64,000 nucleotides of DNA, taken from assembly GCF_036324505.1 (NCBI RefSeq), contig NC_086364.1, positions 21,929,648 to 21,993,647 on the forward strand, written 5' to 3'. This document shows positions 46,501 to 53,637 of this stretch, in pieces. Every line of letters starts with the position of its first letter. Position 1 is the stretch's first letter. The notes under the pieces are model-generated. The model had not been told where the DNA came from, made no database searches, and worked only from the letters and a program-made list of their open reading frames with translations. A program made the translations under genes and the position numbers. Source of the stretch: Eleginops maclovinus. Lineage: Eukaryota > Chordata > Actinopteri > Perciformes > Eleginopidae.

Positions 46501-46950
46501 ATGGTTACATAAATAAGTGGCCTTTCCTCTCAGGCCCATGTCCTCTCCTGCTGCCCCTCTGACAGGCAGGAAAATGCCCGGGCACAAGAAGCTGTCCCAC
46601 GGGTTTGGCCTCTGGAGCCTCAGAGGAATAATCGATCCATGCTGTCAGGTGACTAAAACAACAATGCACACAACGCCTTCTAAACCCCAAAAACGCCCAT
46701 GAGCTGCAGGATTTTTTTTAGTGCAAATACTCACTGAAATCGGCCTGGTTTGCGGGTCGCAGAGGGAGGCAGCTTTATGCACCGCTCGGCATAGTTTCAG
46801 GCCGGGGGCTGGAGCTTGGTTGCAGCCGGGGACGATGCTCTCCGGCCGGCTGTGAATGCACAAACTTGCTCCCTGTGATCGGAGCTCAGGTTTTCGCAGG
46901 GATCCCTGGAAGATGCCAGGCGGAGGACTCCATGTTATTTGGCTGCAGGC
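18636..46950 (-). CDS. wiz: wiz, widely interspaced zinc finger protein (whole gene)
   Basis: Known role: nuclear C2H2 protein that bridges the G9a/GLP H3K9 methyltransferases to the co-repressor CtBP. I assembled 16 coding exons by splice sites and phase: 45300-45205, 43881-43716, 43367-43292, 42167-42019, 41909-40521, 38187-37744, 36850-36416, 33360-33226, 32121-31555, 30996-30580, 29534-29028, 28225-27686, 27406-27195, 21277-20962, 20864-20708 and 18975-18636. They sum to 5,946 bp, exactly 1,982 codons with the stop, and every junction is in frame. Eleven C2H2 fingers are visible: three near residues 305-325, 340-360 and 446-466, one each in coding exons c6, c7, c9, c10, c11, c12 and c13, and one spanning c15/c16. 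Most are followed by the family signature HLRxxGI/V..SPI..L. The start ATG at 45300 follows GGACC, a fair Kozak context. The gene is repeat-rich, with 72-bp arrays in three introns. Longer than human WIZ as I recall it. Gene identity is very sure; the first exon and isoforms are less so. Confidence 0.93.
19310..19505 (+). repeat. diverged repeat, copy in wiz intron c15
   Basis: AACCATTTGATGGATTTGAA, TATCCATAAGAGGCAACACA, TGTTATGTT, ACAGTCCACCCACAG and TTTCCTGATT are matched in order by 24,415-24,610. Within the same intron, CTTGACTAACTGAATTAAAT also recurs at 19,075 and 19,544. Confidence 0.5.
20708..20864 (-). CDS. wiz: wiz coding exon c15 (first half of last finger)
   Basis: 157 bp, acceptor TGTTAAG, donor TGCCG|GTGAGA. 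Encodes [14 protein letters not shown], a proline-rich segment, then [17 protein letters not shown]. The Cys pair of the last finger (C-R-F-C) is split across the c15/c16 splice. Phase 1 in, phase 2 out. Confidence 0.88.
20962..21277 (-). CDS. wiz: wiz coding exon c14
   Basis: 316 bp, acceptor CTTCCAG, donor CAGAG|GTACGT. Encodes [18 protein letters not shown], about 11 Ser from a (TCC)n-type tract, then [13 protein letters not shown] and [19 protein letters not shown], ending [12 protein letters not shown]. No finger. Phase 0 in, phase 1 out. Confidence 0.88.
21374..21454 (+). repeat. 81-bp perfect direct duplication, copy 2
   Basis: Identical to 18403-18483, in wiz intron c13, 97 bp upstream of exon c14 (minus-strand sense). 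The two copies bracket exons c14-c16. Confidence 0.95.
21880..22620 (+). mobile_element. L1/Tx1-type LINE C-terminal fragment (wiz intron c13)
   Basis: The frame at 22,156-22,389 encodes [36 protein letters not shown] and [18 protein letters not shown]: a C-x2-C...H...C pattern with the FW after it, typical of the zinc-knuckle end of L1-like ORF2. Nearby text in other frames ([14 protein letters not shown]) fits. Frames are interrupted. Confidence 0.6.
22734..24329 (-). mobile_element. Tc1-like DNA transposon, full length but broken (wiz intron c13)
   Basis: Both ends CAGTGGGGCAAA / TTTGCCCCACTG, flanked by TA, with about 200-bp inverted repeats (shared ATTTCCTGGA and CATTGTAGGATTTTTAATGA). 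The minus-strand transposase has the N-terminal paired-type part ([33 protein letters not shown]) and the DDE part ([39 protein letters not shown]). A TAA right after IVDL and later frame breaks make it inactive. Confidence 0.92.
24415..24610 (+). repeat. diverged repeat, copy in wiz intron c13
   Basis: AACCATTGGATGCATCTGAA, TATCCATAAGAAGCAAAACA, TGTTATGTT, ACAGTCCACACAGG and GTTTCCTGATTAG, aligned with 19,310-19,505. Confidence 0.5.
25107..25533 (+). mobile_element. piggyBac-like MITE with TTAA flanks (wiz intron c13)
   Basis: TTAA at 25103-25106 and 25534-25537 flank ends AAGAGGCCCTATTATAC and CAATGTCACCCCT. Interior GGTTTTCCCTTTCCTGTAGT, GACCAATCACAACAGAGCCG and CAATCAGAGCAGACT is a well-known abundant fish sequence. 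Fragments recur at 50,187-50,226 and 62,895-63,060. Confidence 0.6.
26401..27169 (-). mobile_element. MITE copy M3 carrying a 72-bp array
   Basis: Reverse-oriented copy in wiz intron c13: the 3' end matches at 26,411-26,450 (CAGGCATGAGTCCCAAAACC) and the 5' side at 27,080-27,169 (AATATGTGGATATTATCCTT; terminus ATGTACCACTTA). The middle is array A. Confidence 0.6.
26594..27045. repeat. 72-bp array A, about 6 copies (wiz intron c13)
   Basis: Tandem units of 72 bp with core GCCCAACATTAGCCGCC, TTTAGCTTAGCGGTGG, GACGTGAAGTCATGTGACC and GTGCTGTAGTTCCTTTATA. Units differ by a few substitutions (GCCGCC/GCCTCC; GGTGA/GGAGA). Confidence 0.95.
27195..27406 (-). CDS. wiz: wiz coding exon c13, C2H2 finger
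   Basis: 212 bp, acceptor TTCTCAG, donor AAGAAG|GTGAGG. Encodes DPS then [39 protein letters not shown] and [15 protein letters not shown], the most conserved Wiz finger as I know the family. Phase 1 in, phase 0 out. A MITE appears to end about 25 bp inside the following intron. Confidence 0.94.
27686..28225 (-). CDS. wiz: wiz coding exon c12, C2H2 finger
   Basis: 540 bp, acceptor CCCATAG, donor CCAGG|GTGAGT. Encodes [12 protein letters not shown], a finger identical in protein sequence to that of c11, the same [19 protein letters not shown] extension, then a different linker ending [12 protein letters not shown]. Phase 1 in and out. A 72-bp repeat array begins about 45 bp upstream of its acceptor. 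Confidence 0.93.
28263..28632. repeat. 72-bp array B, about 5 copies (wiz intron c11)
   Basis: Same unit and orientation as array A, starting about 45 bp upstream of the c12 acceptor and lying between the near-identical finger exons c11 and c12. Variants ACCATGCTG and CCTATATAG mark the first two units. Confidence 0.95.
29028..29534 (-). CDS. wiz: wiz coding exon c11, C2H2 finger and PLNL end
   Basis: 507 bp, acceptor GCATTAG, donor ACCTGG|GTAATA. Encodes EPPKEIG, the finger [20 protein letters not shown]..., then [19 protein letters not shown], a Pro/Ser-rich linker, [11 protein letters not shown] (SUMO-like) and FPLNL at the exon end. Its finger DNA is nearly identical to that of c12. Phase 1 in and out. 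Confidence 0.92.
30130..30230 (+). repeat. dispersed repeat fragment (wiz intron c10)
   Basis: TATGTAGCGCCTTTCATGGT, CCCAAGGTCGCTTTACAAAT: a short copy of a very common teleost repeat of uncertain class. Confidence 0.4.
30330..30515 (-). repeat. dispersed teleost repeat, reverse copy (wiz intron c10)
   Basis: CACAAATCAGGGCGGGGCAT, AAAAGGCGGGAAAACACAAA and AAATAAAACAAGATCATGAC match the opposite strand of the 12.94-13.26 kb repeat type. Confidence 0.45.
30580..30996 (-). CDS. wiz: wiz coding exon c10, C2H2 finger
   Basis: 417 bp, acceptor TGTGCAG, donor GCACA|GTGAGTG. Encodes [10 protein letters not shown], the finger CQLC-x12-H-x3-H, then [19 protein letters not shown], and a serine-rich linker ending [10 protein letters not shown]. 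Phase 1 in and out. Confidence 0.92.
31555..32121 (-). CDS. wiz: wiz coding exon c9, C2H2 finger and PLNL end
   Basis: 567 bp, acceptor CCCTGCAG, donor CCTCA|GTAAGTG. Finger CEVC-x12-H-x3-H, then [19 protein letters not shown], Ser/Pro-rich linkers and a C-terminal APLNL. PLNL followed by S is the PxDLS-type CtBP-binding form. Here the fifth residue is split by the intron: it is Thr with c10, Ser if c10 is skipped. Phase 1 in and out. Confidence 0.92.
32433..32515. repeat. (GT)n microsatellite (wiz intron c8)
   Basis: About 40 GT units with one TCTGTG interruption near the end. Confidence 0.98.
33226..33360 (-). CDS. wiz: wiz coding exon c8
   Basis: 135 bp, acceptor GTTACAG, donor CCAAGG|GTGAGG. 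Encodes [16 protein letters not shown] and then [16 protein letters not shown]: an acidic linker without a finger. It is the exon the candidate downstream promoter would splice to. Phase 1 in and out. Confidence 0.85.
33730..34265. repeat. degenerate 145-185 bp tandem repeat (wiz intron c7)
   Basis: TGTGTAGAAATGC-type blocks recur at about 33,751, 33,935, 34,080 and 34,237, each beside a TAGTCGA or ATTAGTCGAC motif. Units are strongly diverged. Confidence 0.55.
34454..34499. repeat. (CA)n microsatellite (wiz intron c7)
   Basis: About 22 CA units. Confidence 0.97.
35082..35130. repeat. (CA)n microsatellite (wiz intron c7)
   Basis: About 24 CA units, about 200 bp downstream of the candidate alternative wiz first exon in the transcribed direction. 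Confidence 0.97.
35327..35440 (-). promoter_or_regulatory. wiz: candidate alternative promoter and first exon of wiz
   Basis: On the minus strand a GGCAAAATGGCTGC motif, the usual YY1 site overlapping a start, lies at about 35,405-35,418. It is followed 80 bp later by a strong donor ACCG|GTGAGTACC at 35327. The GC/CpG content is high and an inverted CCAAT box (GACCAATCG on plus) sits just upstream near 35,447. The exon would splice to c8. The reading frame is continuous with c8 except for a TAG seven codons after the ATG. Transcription is inferred, not shown. Confidence 0.5.
35511..35598. repeat. (CT)n microsatellite upstream of the alternative wiz first exon
   Basis: About 40 CT units with CGCT and TTCA interruptions. 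On the minus strand it is (GA)n, about 70-160 bp upstream of the candidate exon, where GAGA tracts are common in promoters. Confidence 0.95.
36416..36850 (-). CDS. wiz: wiz coding exon c7, C2H2 finger
   Basis: 435 bp, acceptor CTCCACAG, donor GCGAAG|GTACAT. Encodes [13 protein letters not shown], the finger CEFC-x12-H-x3-H, then [20 protein letters not shown] run of about 13 Glu (36,586-36,622) comes from a (TCC)n tract and is probably length-polymorphic. A VKVKLEGE sequence lies after it. Phase 1 in and out. Confidence 0.92.
37744..38187 (-). CDS. wiz: wiz coding exon c6, C2H2 finger
   Basis: 444 bp, acceptor CTTTCTAG, donor GAAAG|GTCAGC. An acidic stretch with seven consecutive Asp precedes one finger, CPYC-x12-H-x3-H, followed by [19 protein letters not shown], the Wiz-type post-finger extension. 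It ends in polylysine. Phase 1 in and out, so it can be skipped without a frameshift. Confidence 0.9.
38279..39694. mobile_element. TIR element enclosing a LINE fragment (wiz intron c5)
   Basis: Left end GGTACCACTTTACAATAAG and right end TGTAAAGTGGTGCC form about 14-bp inverted termini. AT-rich subterminal sequences (TTATAATTAGGTTATTAATT; AACCTAATTAATAAATG) follow inside. A Rex1-like LINE segment occupies the middle. Confidence 0.6.
38517..39518 (+). mobile_element. Rex1-like LINE fragment, truncated at both ends (copy R-A)
   Basis: A 331-codon open frame with [52 protein letters not shown], the catalytic-site version FSDDSS, and [14 protein letters not shown]. It ends inside the protein ([13 protein letters not shown]) without the family's 3' UTR or tail repeat. 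Nearly identical to the minus-strand copy at 56.1-57.0 kb. Confidence 0.85.
39930..40062 (+). mobile_element. LINE 3' UTR tail leading into (CTGT)n
   Basis: CATTGCCTTGTTTTTATGCT, GCTGCAACCAAAACATTTCC and TTGGGATCAATAAA run into the tetranucleotide tract: the 3' end of a Rex1/Babar-like element, 5'-truncated to about 130 bp. Confidence 0.65.
40063..40517. repeat. (CTGT)n/(GT)n tract, 455 bp, next to a wiz splice donor
   Basis: Mixed CTGTCTGT and GTGTCTGT repeats ending in (ATCC)n. It stops about 4 bp from the GT donor of wiz exon c5 (40521/40520). Long repeat-encoded open frames on both strands are not genes. Confidence 0.97.
40521..41909 (-). CDS. wiz: wiz coding exon c5, three C2H2 fingers
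   Basis: The largest exon (1,389 bp), acceptor TTCACAG, donor ATCACAG|GTAGAT. It encodes [16 protein letters not shown], acidic and proline-rich linkers and three fingers: CVEC-x12-H-x4-H, CAEC-x12-H-x4-H and CTTC-x12-H-x3-H (about residues 305-325, 340-360, 446-466). Near the end is [19 protein letters not shown]. The frame reads on into a (CTGT)n tract past 40520, but that is intron: the donor restores the phase of c6 ([10 protein letters not shown]). Phase 1 in and out. Confidence 0.9.
42019..42167 (-). CDS. wiz: wiz coding exon c4
   Basis: Acceptor CTGTCCAG before 42167. Encodes [13 protein letters not shown] and a polar, low-complexity stretch ending QLGQTD. I placed the donor at GACT|GTGAGC (42019) because it restores the phase of c5 ([11 protein letters not shown]). 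The open frame continues past it, so the donor is the less certain part. Confidence 0.8.
42676..42755 (+). mobile_element. MITE 3'-end fragment M6 (wiz intron c3)
   Basis: TTAGCTTAGCGTGGACGTGG leads into AGTGCTAAGTCTTTCCTGG, TTTTAGGACTCATT and an intact terminus GCACCACTCGTTA. Only the 3' part is recognisable. Confidence 0.5.
43040..43235 (+). mobile_element. LINE 3'-tail fragment (wiz intron c3)
   Basis: ACTATTTTGAGATGTTTC to ATGCCCCAATTTGGGATCCA and TAAAGTATATCTTATCTT: a 5'-truncated LINE end with a short TATCTT tail. Confidence 0.55.
43292..43367 (-). CDS. wiz: wiz coding exon c3
   Basis: A 76-bp exon with acceptor GTGTCAG and donor ACTCAG|GTGAGG. Encodes [19 protein letters not shown] and PSAGLR, continuing the conserved [23 protein letters not shown] block. 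Phase 1 in, phase 2 out. Confidence 0.88.
43716..43881 (-). CDS. wiz: wiz coding exon c2
   Basis: Acceptor CATCTAG before 43881, donor GATG|GTAAAA at 43716. Encodes [19 protein letters not shown], then an acidic stretch and [12 protein letters not shown], a conserved N-terminal Wiz segment. Enters in phase 0, leaves in phase 1. The next residues ([12 protein letters not shown]) continue across the splice. Confidence 0.85.
43950..45165. repeat. 72-bp array C, about 17 copies (wiz intron c1)
   Basis: Largest array, in the opposite orientation to A and B: units of GGCTATAAAGGAACTACAGC, ACGGTCACATGACTTCACG, TCACCACCGCTAAGCTAAAGG. It fills nearly all of the intron between c1 and c2. A three-unit block (TTTACCACACC type, then AGGTCATC type, then CATGGTC..TCCACG type) is repeated in tandem at about 44,065-44,495. 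Confidence 0.95.
45205..45379 (-). CDS. wiz: wiz coding exon c1 (start codon exon)
   Basis: Acceptor TTTGTAG before 45379, donor CATACAG|GTATGA at 45205. Coding starts at ATG 45300-45298 and gives 32 codons beginning MEQEHPTPG and ending FLNCTIQ, phase 0. I chose this frame because it is the only one ending in the phase required by the next exon ([10 protein letters not shown]), which has clear Wiz character. Part of the exon upstream of the ATG is 5' UTR. Confidence 0.7.
45430..46290. repeat. degenerate GACTTG-rich repeat (between wiz first exons)
   Basis: GACTTGGACT, GACTTGAGAA, GACTTGAAAATGACTTGATC and similar words recur for about 850 bp without strict period. A low-complexity interspersed repeat; no gene seen. 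Confidence 0.5.
46735..46950 (-). other. wiz: wiz untranslated first exon (upstream promoter side)
   Basis: A strong donor (TTTCA|GTGAGTA) ends this exon at 46735. The sequence upstream on the minus strand is GC-rich with several CpGs (46,780-46,970), as expected for a 5' exon next to a promoter. An ATG near 46933 opens a frame that stops after about 15 codons, so the exon is probably non-coding and joins the exon with the start codon (acceptor at 45380). The transcription start is only a guess, near 46,950. Confidence 0.55.
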
Positions 46951-47620
46951 ACGCTGCGTACGTAACGTGGTGACGAGAAGAAGAGAGGAAACACTGAGAC
47001 AAGTTTTATAAGTTTAACTTTATAGCTTTTATTCTTATTATCGTACGGTGACGCTATGTGCATTATGGCTTTCTGCTGTAACGCGTTTTAACATCGTCGA
47101 CACTCCTTCATTCTGCAGGAAATACACACTCAATACTCTTAACATCTCGAACAGATAATATTGTATGATGGAAGACGTTGTTTTATGGACACAGGCGAAG
47201 TATTAATTGTTAATTGAGGTGATTTCGTTTTAGTTTTTTAGCAGTTTTGTCCACATTTCCATTTCAGTAGTTTATAACATTTGTATAATCATATTATATG
47301 TATGTCACTATATTTGAAGGATAGCTGGATTAAGTTTGTCATTAGTTTGTGTAATAATTGTTCCTATATATTGGAAATCAGTAAAAGCCTTACTACTGGT
47401 TATTGCACAGTCATCTGGCGCCCTCTACTGGTCTCAGGTGGAACTGGGTTTTTTCAAGTAGGCCTATTAATCAGTATTATTTATACTAATTAATACTAAT
47501 AATACAAATTATTACCTGATGGTGGTCTTGAATATCTTATACATGTATTAACTGTACAAACATTTTGTTTACAATATATATATATATTTAAATCACTTCA
47601 AGTTTCTTTTTAAACTACAT

Positions 47621-48860
47621 TTCCAGGATCCCTGCTCACTGGTTGTAACCAGTGCAGATGTGTGTAGATCTCTGGAAAGGATCAACACACACAGGGCTCC
47701 TGGACCTGATGGCATCCCTGGCCGTGCTCTCAAGGTGTGTGCAGTTCAGCTGGCAGATGTGTTCACAGACATTTTCAATAGGTCCCTGCTCCAGTCTGTA
47801 GTCCCCACATGTTTTAAAGAGTCCATCATTGTCCCTGTCCCCAAAAAGACAAAACCCATCTGCCTCAATGACTACCGCCCAGTTGCACTCACCTCCATCA
47901 TCATGAAGTGCTTTGAGCGGTTAGTCAAAACTTTTATCACCTCCTCCCTCCCTGACTCACTGGACCCCCTGCAGTTTACCTACAGAGCAAACAGATCCAC
48001 GGATGATGCCATCTCCCTCACCCTCCACACTGCCCTCTCCCACCTGGACCAGAGGAACACTTATGTGAGAATGCTGTTCATTGACTACAGTTCAGCATTC
48101 AACACCATTGTGCCCTCCAAGCTCATCATTAAGCTCAGGGACCTTGGGCTCAACAGCGCCCTCTGTGACTGGATCCTGAGCTTCCTGACGGGCAGATCCC
48201 AGGCAGTGCAGTGACATCTTGGTGCCAGGACAACAACCTCCATCTCAAGCTGATTGTGGTCTACAGGAAGAGGCAGAGAGAGGCACACACACCCATCACC
48301 ATCGACGGGACTCCTGTGGAGAGAGTCAGCAGCTTCAGGTTCCTCGGGGTAAACATCAGTGAGGACCTGACATGGACACATCACACCAGGGTCATATCCA
48401 AGACGGCTCGACAGCGGCTCTTCTTCCTCCGCAGGCTGCGGAAGTTCAACATGGACTCCAGGATACTCTGCAACTTCTACAGGTGCACCATTGAGAGTAT
48501 CCTGACTGGCTGCATCACCGCCTGGTTTGGCAGTTGCACCGCCCTCAACCGTAAGACTCTACAGAGGGTGGTGAAAACTGCTCAGCACATCACCAGGACG
48601 GAGCTGCCATCCATGGAGGACCTCTACACCCAGCGGTGTAGGAAGAAGGCCGGTAGGATATTAAAGGACCCCCATCACCCCAGCAACAATCTGTTCTGTC
48701 TGCTGCCGTCTGGCAGACGGTACCGCAGCATCCGGACCAAGACCACCAGACTCAGAGACAGTTTTATACCACAGGCTATAAGACTGCTGAACTCCTGAGC
48801 TCTGTGAATGTGTACTCACATCTGTTCCTAGTACACACATACATATATATACATATATAC

Positions 48861-48910
<50 letters not shown>

Positions 48911-49222
48911 GTGTATATGTGTCTGCCATAAATATCTGTTTATATGTAATAAATGCATCTGTCCATACCTCCTCATACAACAGTGTAAAGTATTTTAATA
49001 CTTTCTATATATTCTACATCTTTACATCTTTATTGTTGTTATTGCGTCTTACGAGATTGCACTGGTACATTCTTGTCTCTTTTTTGCACTGCTTTATTTA
49101 TCTTATTTGCACAGTGAATGTTGAGTTGTAGGAGGAGCCTGGGGTATAAAAAGTTCCTTGCCAGCATATACGCTGTATCTGCTGTGCATATGACAAATAA
49201 AACCTTTGAACCTTTGATATAA
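47621..49222 (+). mobile_element. L2-like LINE with internal deletion (copy L2-B)
   Basis: Same family as the copy at 10.8-12.6 kb, frame intact from [20 protein letters not shown] to [10 protein letters not shown]. There it jumps (48,213) to SWCQDNN: about 270 bp coding the APQG and FADD motifs are missing, so it cannot encode active reverse transcriptase. The rest continues to SFIPQAIRLLNS and a 3' UTR with an (ACATAT)n tract, ending GACAAATAAAACCTTTGAAC. Lies between wiz and pglyrp2. Confidence 0.9.
48836..48922. repeat. (AT)n/(ACATAT)n tract inside L2-B
   Basis: Alternating purine-pyrimidine AT-rich tract in the 3' UTR of the LINE copy; self-complementary. Confidence 0.9.
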
Positions 49223-49508
49223 AATTCAAGTCCTTCAGTTTGTTAAACAATAACTAAAAGCTCAAGGAACATTATACTATGTAGGTCAAATTGTCTTTGT
49301 GTAAAAAAGGCACTTCAACACAAGTGAAAATGAAAGTCCCCAATTTAAAACTCTACACCTAAAAAGTATCATCAGGAAAAGGTATTTAAATGTATTTAGA
49401 GACACTCTTAACCTGAAATCAATCTAGCAACACAAGCTGTCGTGGAGTTAAAGCTTGAACATTTCCCTCTGACTTGTAGAGCTGTTGAAGAATGAAGAAG
49501 CACTGGTT

Positions 49509-49529
49509 TTTATTGTGTTGACTTTTATT
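49509..49529 (-). terminator. pglyrp2 polyadenylation signals
   Basis: Two AATAAA hexamers on the minus strand (TTTATT on plus at 49509-49514 and 49524-49529), 37-57 nt after the stop codon. Confidence 0.55.
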
Positions 49530-49565
49530 TTACTTAGACTCTTCGTCTTGCCACTCGGATTGTTT

Positions 49566-49580
49566 TCATTCCTTGACCTC
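49566..49580 (-). CDS. pglyrp2: pglyrp2 exon 6 (15-bp coding end)
   Basis: Acceptor TCATTCCAG, then GAG GTC AAG GAA TGA: four residues (EVKE) and the stop. Two AATAAA signals on the minus strand follow at 49524-49529 and 49509-49514, consistent with a very short 3' UTR. Without this exon the frame would read on into intron from exon 5. Confidence 0.75.
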   Translation of the reverse strand, partial: EVKE

Positions 49581-52500
49581 CTGGAATGAAGAAGATATGG
49601 GATAAATGAGTGACTCAGTACGTGTAGATTGTTGTCTATTAATTATTTTTAAAATGCCCTGGTGATGAGGGATGCCACAAGGTCTTGCATCGGGGCATTG
49701 TGTGTATTTGAGAGCAACTACATCACTTTTGTGGTGGAGATTTGTTTACTCAGCTGATTTTAAAATGCATGACTTTTATATACCATCTGAGAACTTCTTC
49801 CTCCCCCCTCTGTACTCACCCCGAAGTGCTCCCAGCCTGTGATCTCGTAGTAGAGAGCGTCTCCGGGACAGGAGGTGCCCACCACCTGTCTGTGGCCCTG
49901 CAGGGTGAAGTTGGCCTTCAGGCGTCCTCCACCCACGGCGCAGGAAGCCAGCCGATCCCTAACCAGCACCATGGCATGCTGGGAGGGCAGCATGGTGCTG
50001 TAGTCTCCAATGAAGGAAACCCCGTATCCGACAGAGTTATGACCCAGGGTGTGGGCCCCCTGCCGGTGCCAGCCTCGGCCCTCGTAGATGTTCCCGTCTG
50101 AGCCTGCGACGAAGCTTTAGGAAAACGGCAGACAGTTAGGTGCTAAATTCCTCATATCAAGTCTTTCCTGTGGTGGGTTTACATACGTTTGTGTGCATGT
50201 CAAAGGTCTGCAAAGACTAAAATCCCTGTGTTGTCTTCTAAAATGCATAATATGAAATGGAAAATATGCAGGTAAATCAGCTCAAAATCAAACTTAACAA
50301 AAAGACTTGAGTAAATGTACTTCCTAACACTCCACCACATGGAGTATATTTGACCTCTGACCCCTCCCTGTACCTGTATCCGATGTCGTCCCAGCCCCGG
50401 TCGACCTGGTGGAAGCGCTGCATGGATCTCATGTCTGCAGAGCACTGCTCGAAGGTGAGGCAGGGGTCGCTGGGGGTGGAAGTGTGGTGGATATACAGGA
50501 AGGGGAGAGGGAGGGTGAGGTTGGTGGGCGTCCCTCTGTAAGGCTTTGCCCCCCACATACAGCGAGGGATGATGGGCGGGCACTCTGAAACAGATCAAAT
50601 AGAGCTGGTAAGTCAATTGAATGAAATGAAAGGCATCTTTTTCTAACCGGCATTGGGCGGGGCAATGCCCACTATATCATTTGTGTCAGTTCTGACTTGT
50701 TTTTCAAGTAATCAACAAGTTACAAGTAGGATCTAGAGTGTGACTGGAGACTTATCTTGCAGGATAAGCTTTCCCAAAATTGGCCAACAACTGTTTACAG
50801 TGCCAACTGTAACCCGAAAAAGAACTACAAACAAGATTCTGACACACTATGAGGCTTTAGCTAGCTTCAATATTGGCAAAGCATTTCAGCGATGGCAAGA
50901 AAATGTTTAGGCTTCAGCTAACCGTACACAAAGGGTAACGGCTTACAGGTGAAGAAGGCAAAACCATAATTCTTTACAAAGCGACAATATCTCTACAAAT
51001 TTTTCTAATCTTGAGCATGAACTAACAGATGAGGAAAACTGTGAAAGCTAGTGTTAGCATGCTAAACTAGTAGCAACATTTTAGCTTTATCTCCTTCAAA
51101 CCACATTATGTCATCTCAAACAGACACACAGTTTCTGGGGGCTTGGAGGACGGCTGCATTTTCCCATTTTGTCAGTTTAATTTTTTCCTTATCAGGAAAA
51201 CTGTAAACCCTAGGATGGCCTTTCCCCGGCTTTAAGTGATCAGATAACAATCTCCCTTTATTAATGTCATCTTGAATGACCTCAAACAAGTTCTTTCATC
51301 CCACACTCACCCATGTACTCCTGGACAAACTCCTTCACCCCCTTCGTCGCCAAAGCTTTGACCTTCGACTTTGTCTTCCCATCCATCTTTACACGGCCCG
51401 TCAGTCTCCGCTGCAGCTGCACAGATTTCACCAACTCTCGGGCAATCAGCGACGGGTTCACCAGTTTCCTGAAATTTTCCCTGCGCCGTCGGCTGATGAG
51501 TCGGGGGGCGACGTCCATCCCTTCGATCTCCAGGTTGTAGCAGTAATACTCAGTCAGAAGGCCACTGAGCTTCAGAGGACCTCTGGGTCGTGAAGCTAAC
51601 GCCACCTTGAGCAGAAATAGAAAGGTTTGACCTTTTTTTTCGGCTTGAAATGTATAAAAACCTCAAACCTAATGCCTAACAGTGTCTGAGAAATGTTGAT
51701 TATTAAAAGGAATTCATTTTCATTTAGGGAGAGAGTAACTCCTTGTCACTCAGAGTGTATTTGTGCAAAATGTGTTAATACATAAACAAACATCCAACCT
51801 CCAACCCCAGAATCAAGCCGTCCATGCCTCCATTGATCTGAGCGATGGTGAGGACGGAGGGTCGGTCCAGGAGGGTGAAGACCTGAGGAGAGGTGACGCT
51901 GTCCCAGCAGCCGTCTGGTCCGAGATGTCGGCTGAAAGGATGGCTCTCCAGGTTTTTGGCTATGGTGAGTTGGTACAGTCCGTGAACACGACCCCTAGCC
52001 CTGGATAGGAAGCCTGCCTCGAGGCCCAGAAGGAGCGGTGCTAATGCGACCGTGGTGCCATCAGGCGTCAGAACCACGCCTTCCTCCTGATTCTCCTCCT
52101 TCACCCTGTGTTGCACAGCCTTGGTGACGTAAGCTAAGAGGCTTGCGTCCATTTCGGGACCACCAGAGTCTGCTTCACTGAGGAAGTGTTGGATGAAGGC
52201 GTCGTTGAGTCCGGCTGCCCGGCGTAGACGCCTCAACACGAGTAGAGGCCCCGACCCTGGGACCCCATCCTCCACCTGCTTCACTGCCTTGATGAAGTCA
52301 TTCATGTGGCAGGAAAATGAAGCTAAGGGGGAGGACAGAAAATACATGAATGCCTTTGAGATCTTTCTGGGGCGGTCACGGCTCAGGGTGGATTGGCTTT
52401 GAAGGAGTGTAGTCTTCTATCAAGGGATTGTAAAGCCTGGAAAAGCACTAGATAAATGCAGTCCATTTCCCAAAAGTGTCCTTGTTATTTAGATACTTCT

Positions 52501-53591
52501 CTTGGCATTTCTACGGTATAGAAGTTGCTTGACATAAAAGCTAAATAATGGAGTAATGGAATAGGAAATCCAGCCCTGCCCAGCGTTATAATTTAAACTC
52601 AGTTCTTATCCCTGACTACATAAACACAAATGAAAACAAACACCCACGCCCTAATATACACTTCATAGAGACTGCAGTTTGTACATAACACATTCAACAT
52701 TCAACCGCGACTGTTGCAAATGAAATGCAACAACAAAGAATACAGTCGGTGACACCAAATATTTGAGTAGCTTATTAACCACAAAGAACATATCCCAATA
52801 CACTGAAGAAACACCCATTCCCTTCCAATACAATCCGAATTGAAGTAAAAAACCTTGTGTTGTTCTCTTTGAAGAGGTCCTCCTGCTACATATAACACCC
52901 TGTGTGACTAGTGTTATTGAGATAGGCTTGCCAGATTTTCAGAAAGGTAATTTCTAAGAATATATGTGACTTTTTCCAGCTGAAAACAAGTGTTATCAAC
53001 CACAAAGCAGTTCAAAGAGGGAGATGAATTCCCTGCATTTCCTGGTCAGGCAGTGTATTATATACTCATGTAAATACACTGCCTGGAATATTCGTTGGAC
53101 CGCCTTTAGCTTTGATTACGGCAAGAATTCGATGTGGCATCGTTTCCACAAGCTTCTGCAATGTCTCAACATTTATTCCTGCCTTGCATTCATTTTTTTG
53201 CTAAGCTCTTGTCTTGATGACGGGAGATTCGGACCATCCTGGTTAATTTAAAATAATGTATAATGTATGTGTCTTTGACAACTGCTATGCAGCCTCCTCT
53301 ATTGCAGGGACATACTATTGACCTGACGGTGTGCAAGCACCTGCGCAGGCATGTTTGTGTCAATCCCCTCTGAAAGATGAATACCGATTGATTAGGACAT
53401 CCCATTGACACAACAAGTTACCGATGTTCCCCAAACGTCTCATTATGCACGCGCTGCCAATGGCAACAGCTACAACATTGTTGGATTGTGATGTTTCTGC
53501 TTGTAGACTTTAACACTTTTTGTATGCATTTAATTTATTCATGACTAAAACACAGTTAGATTGTCGCTAGACATCGAGCGAGCATTTCAGT

Positions 53592-53637
<46 letters not shown>

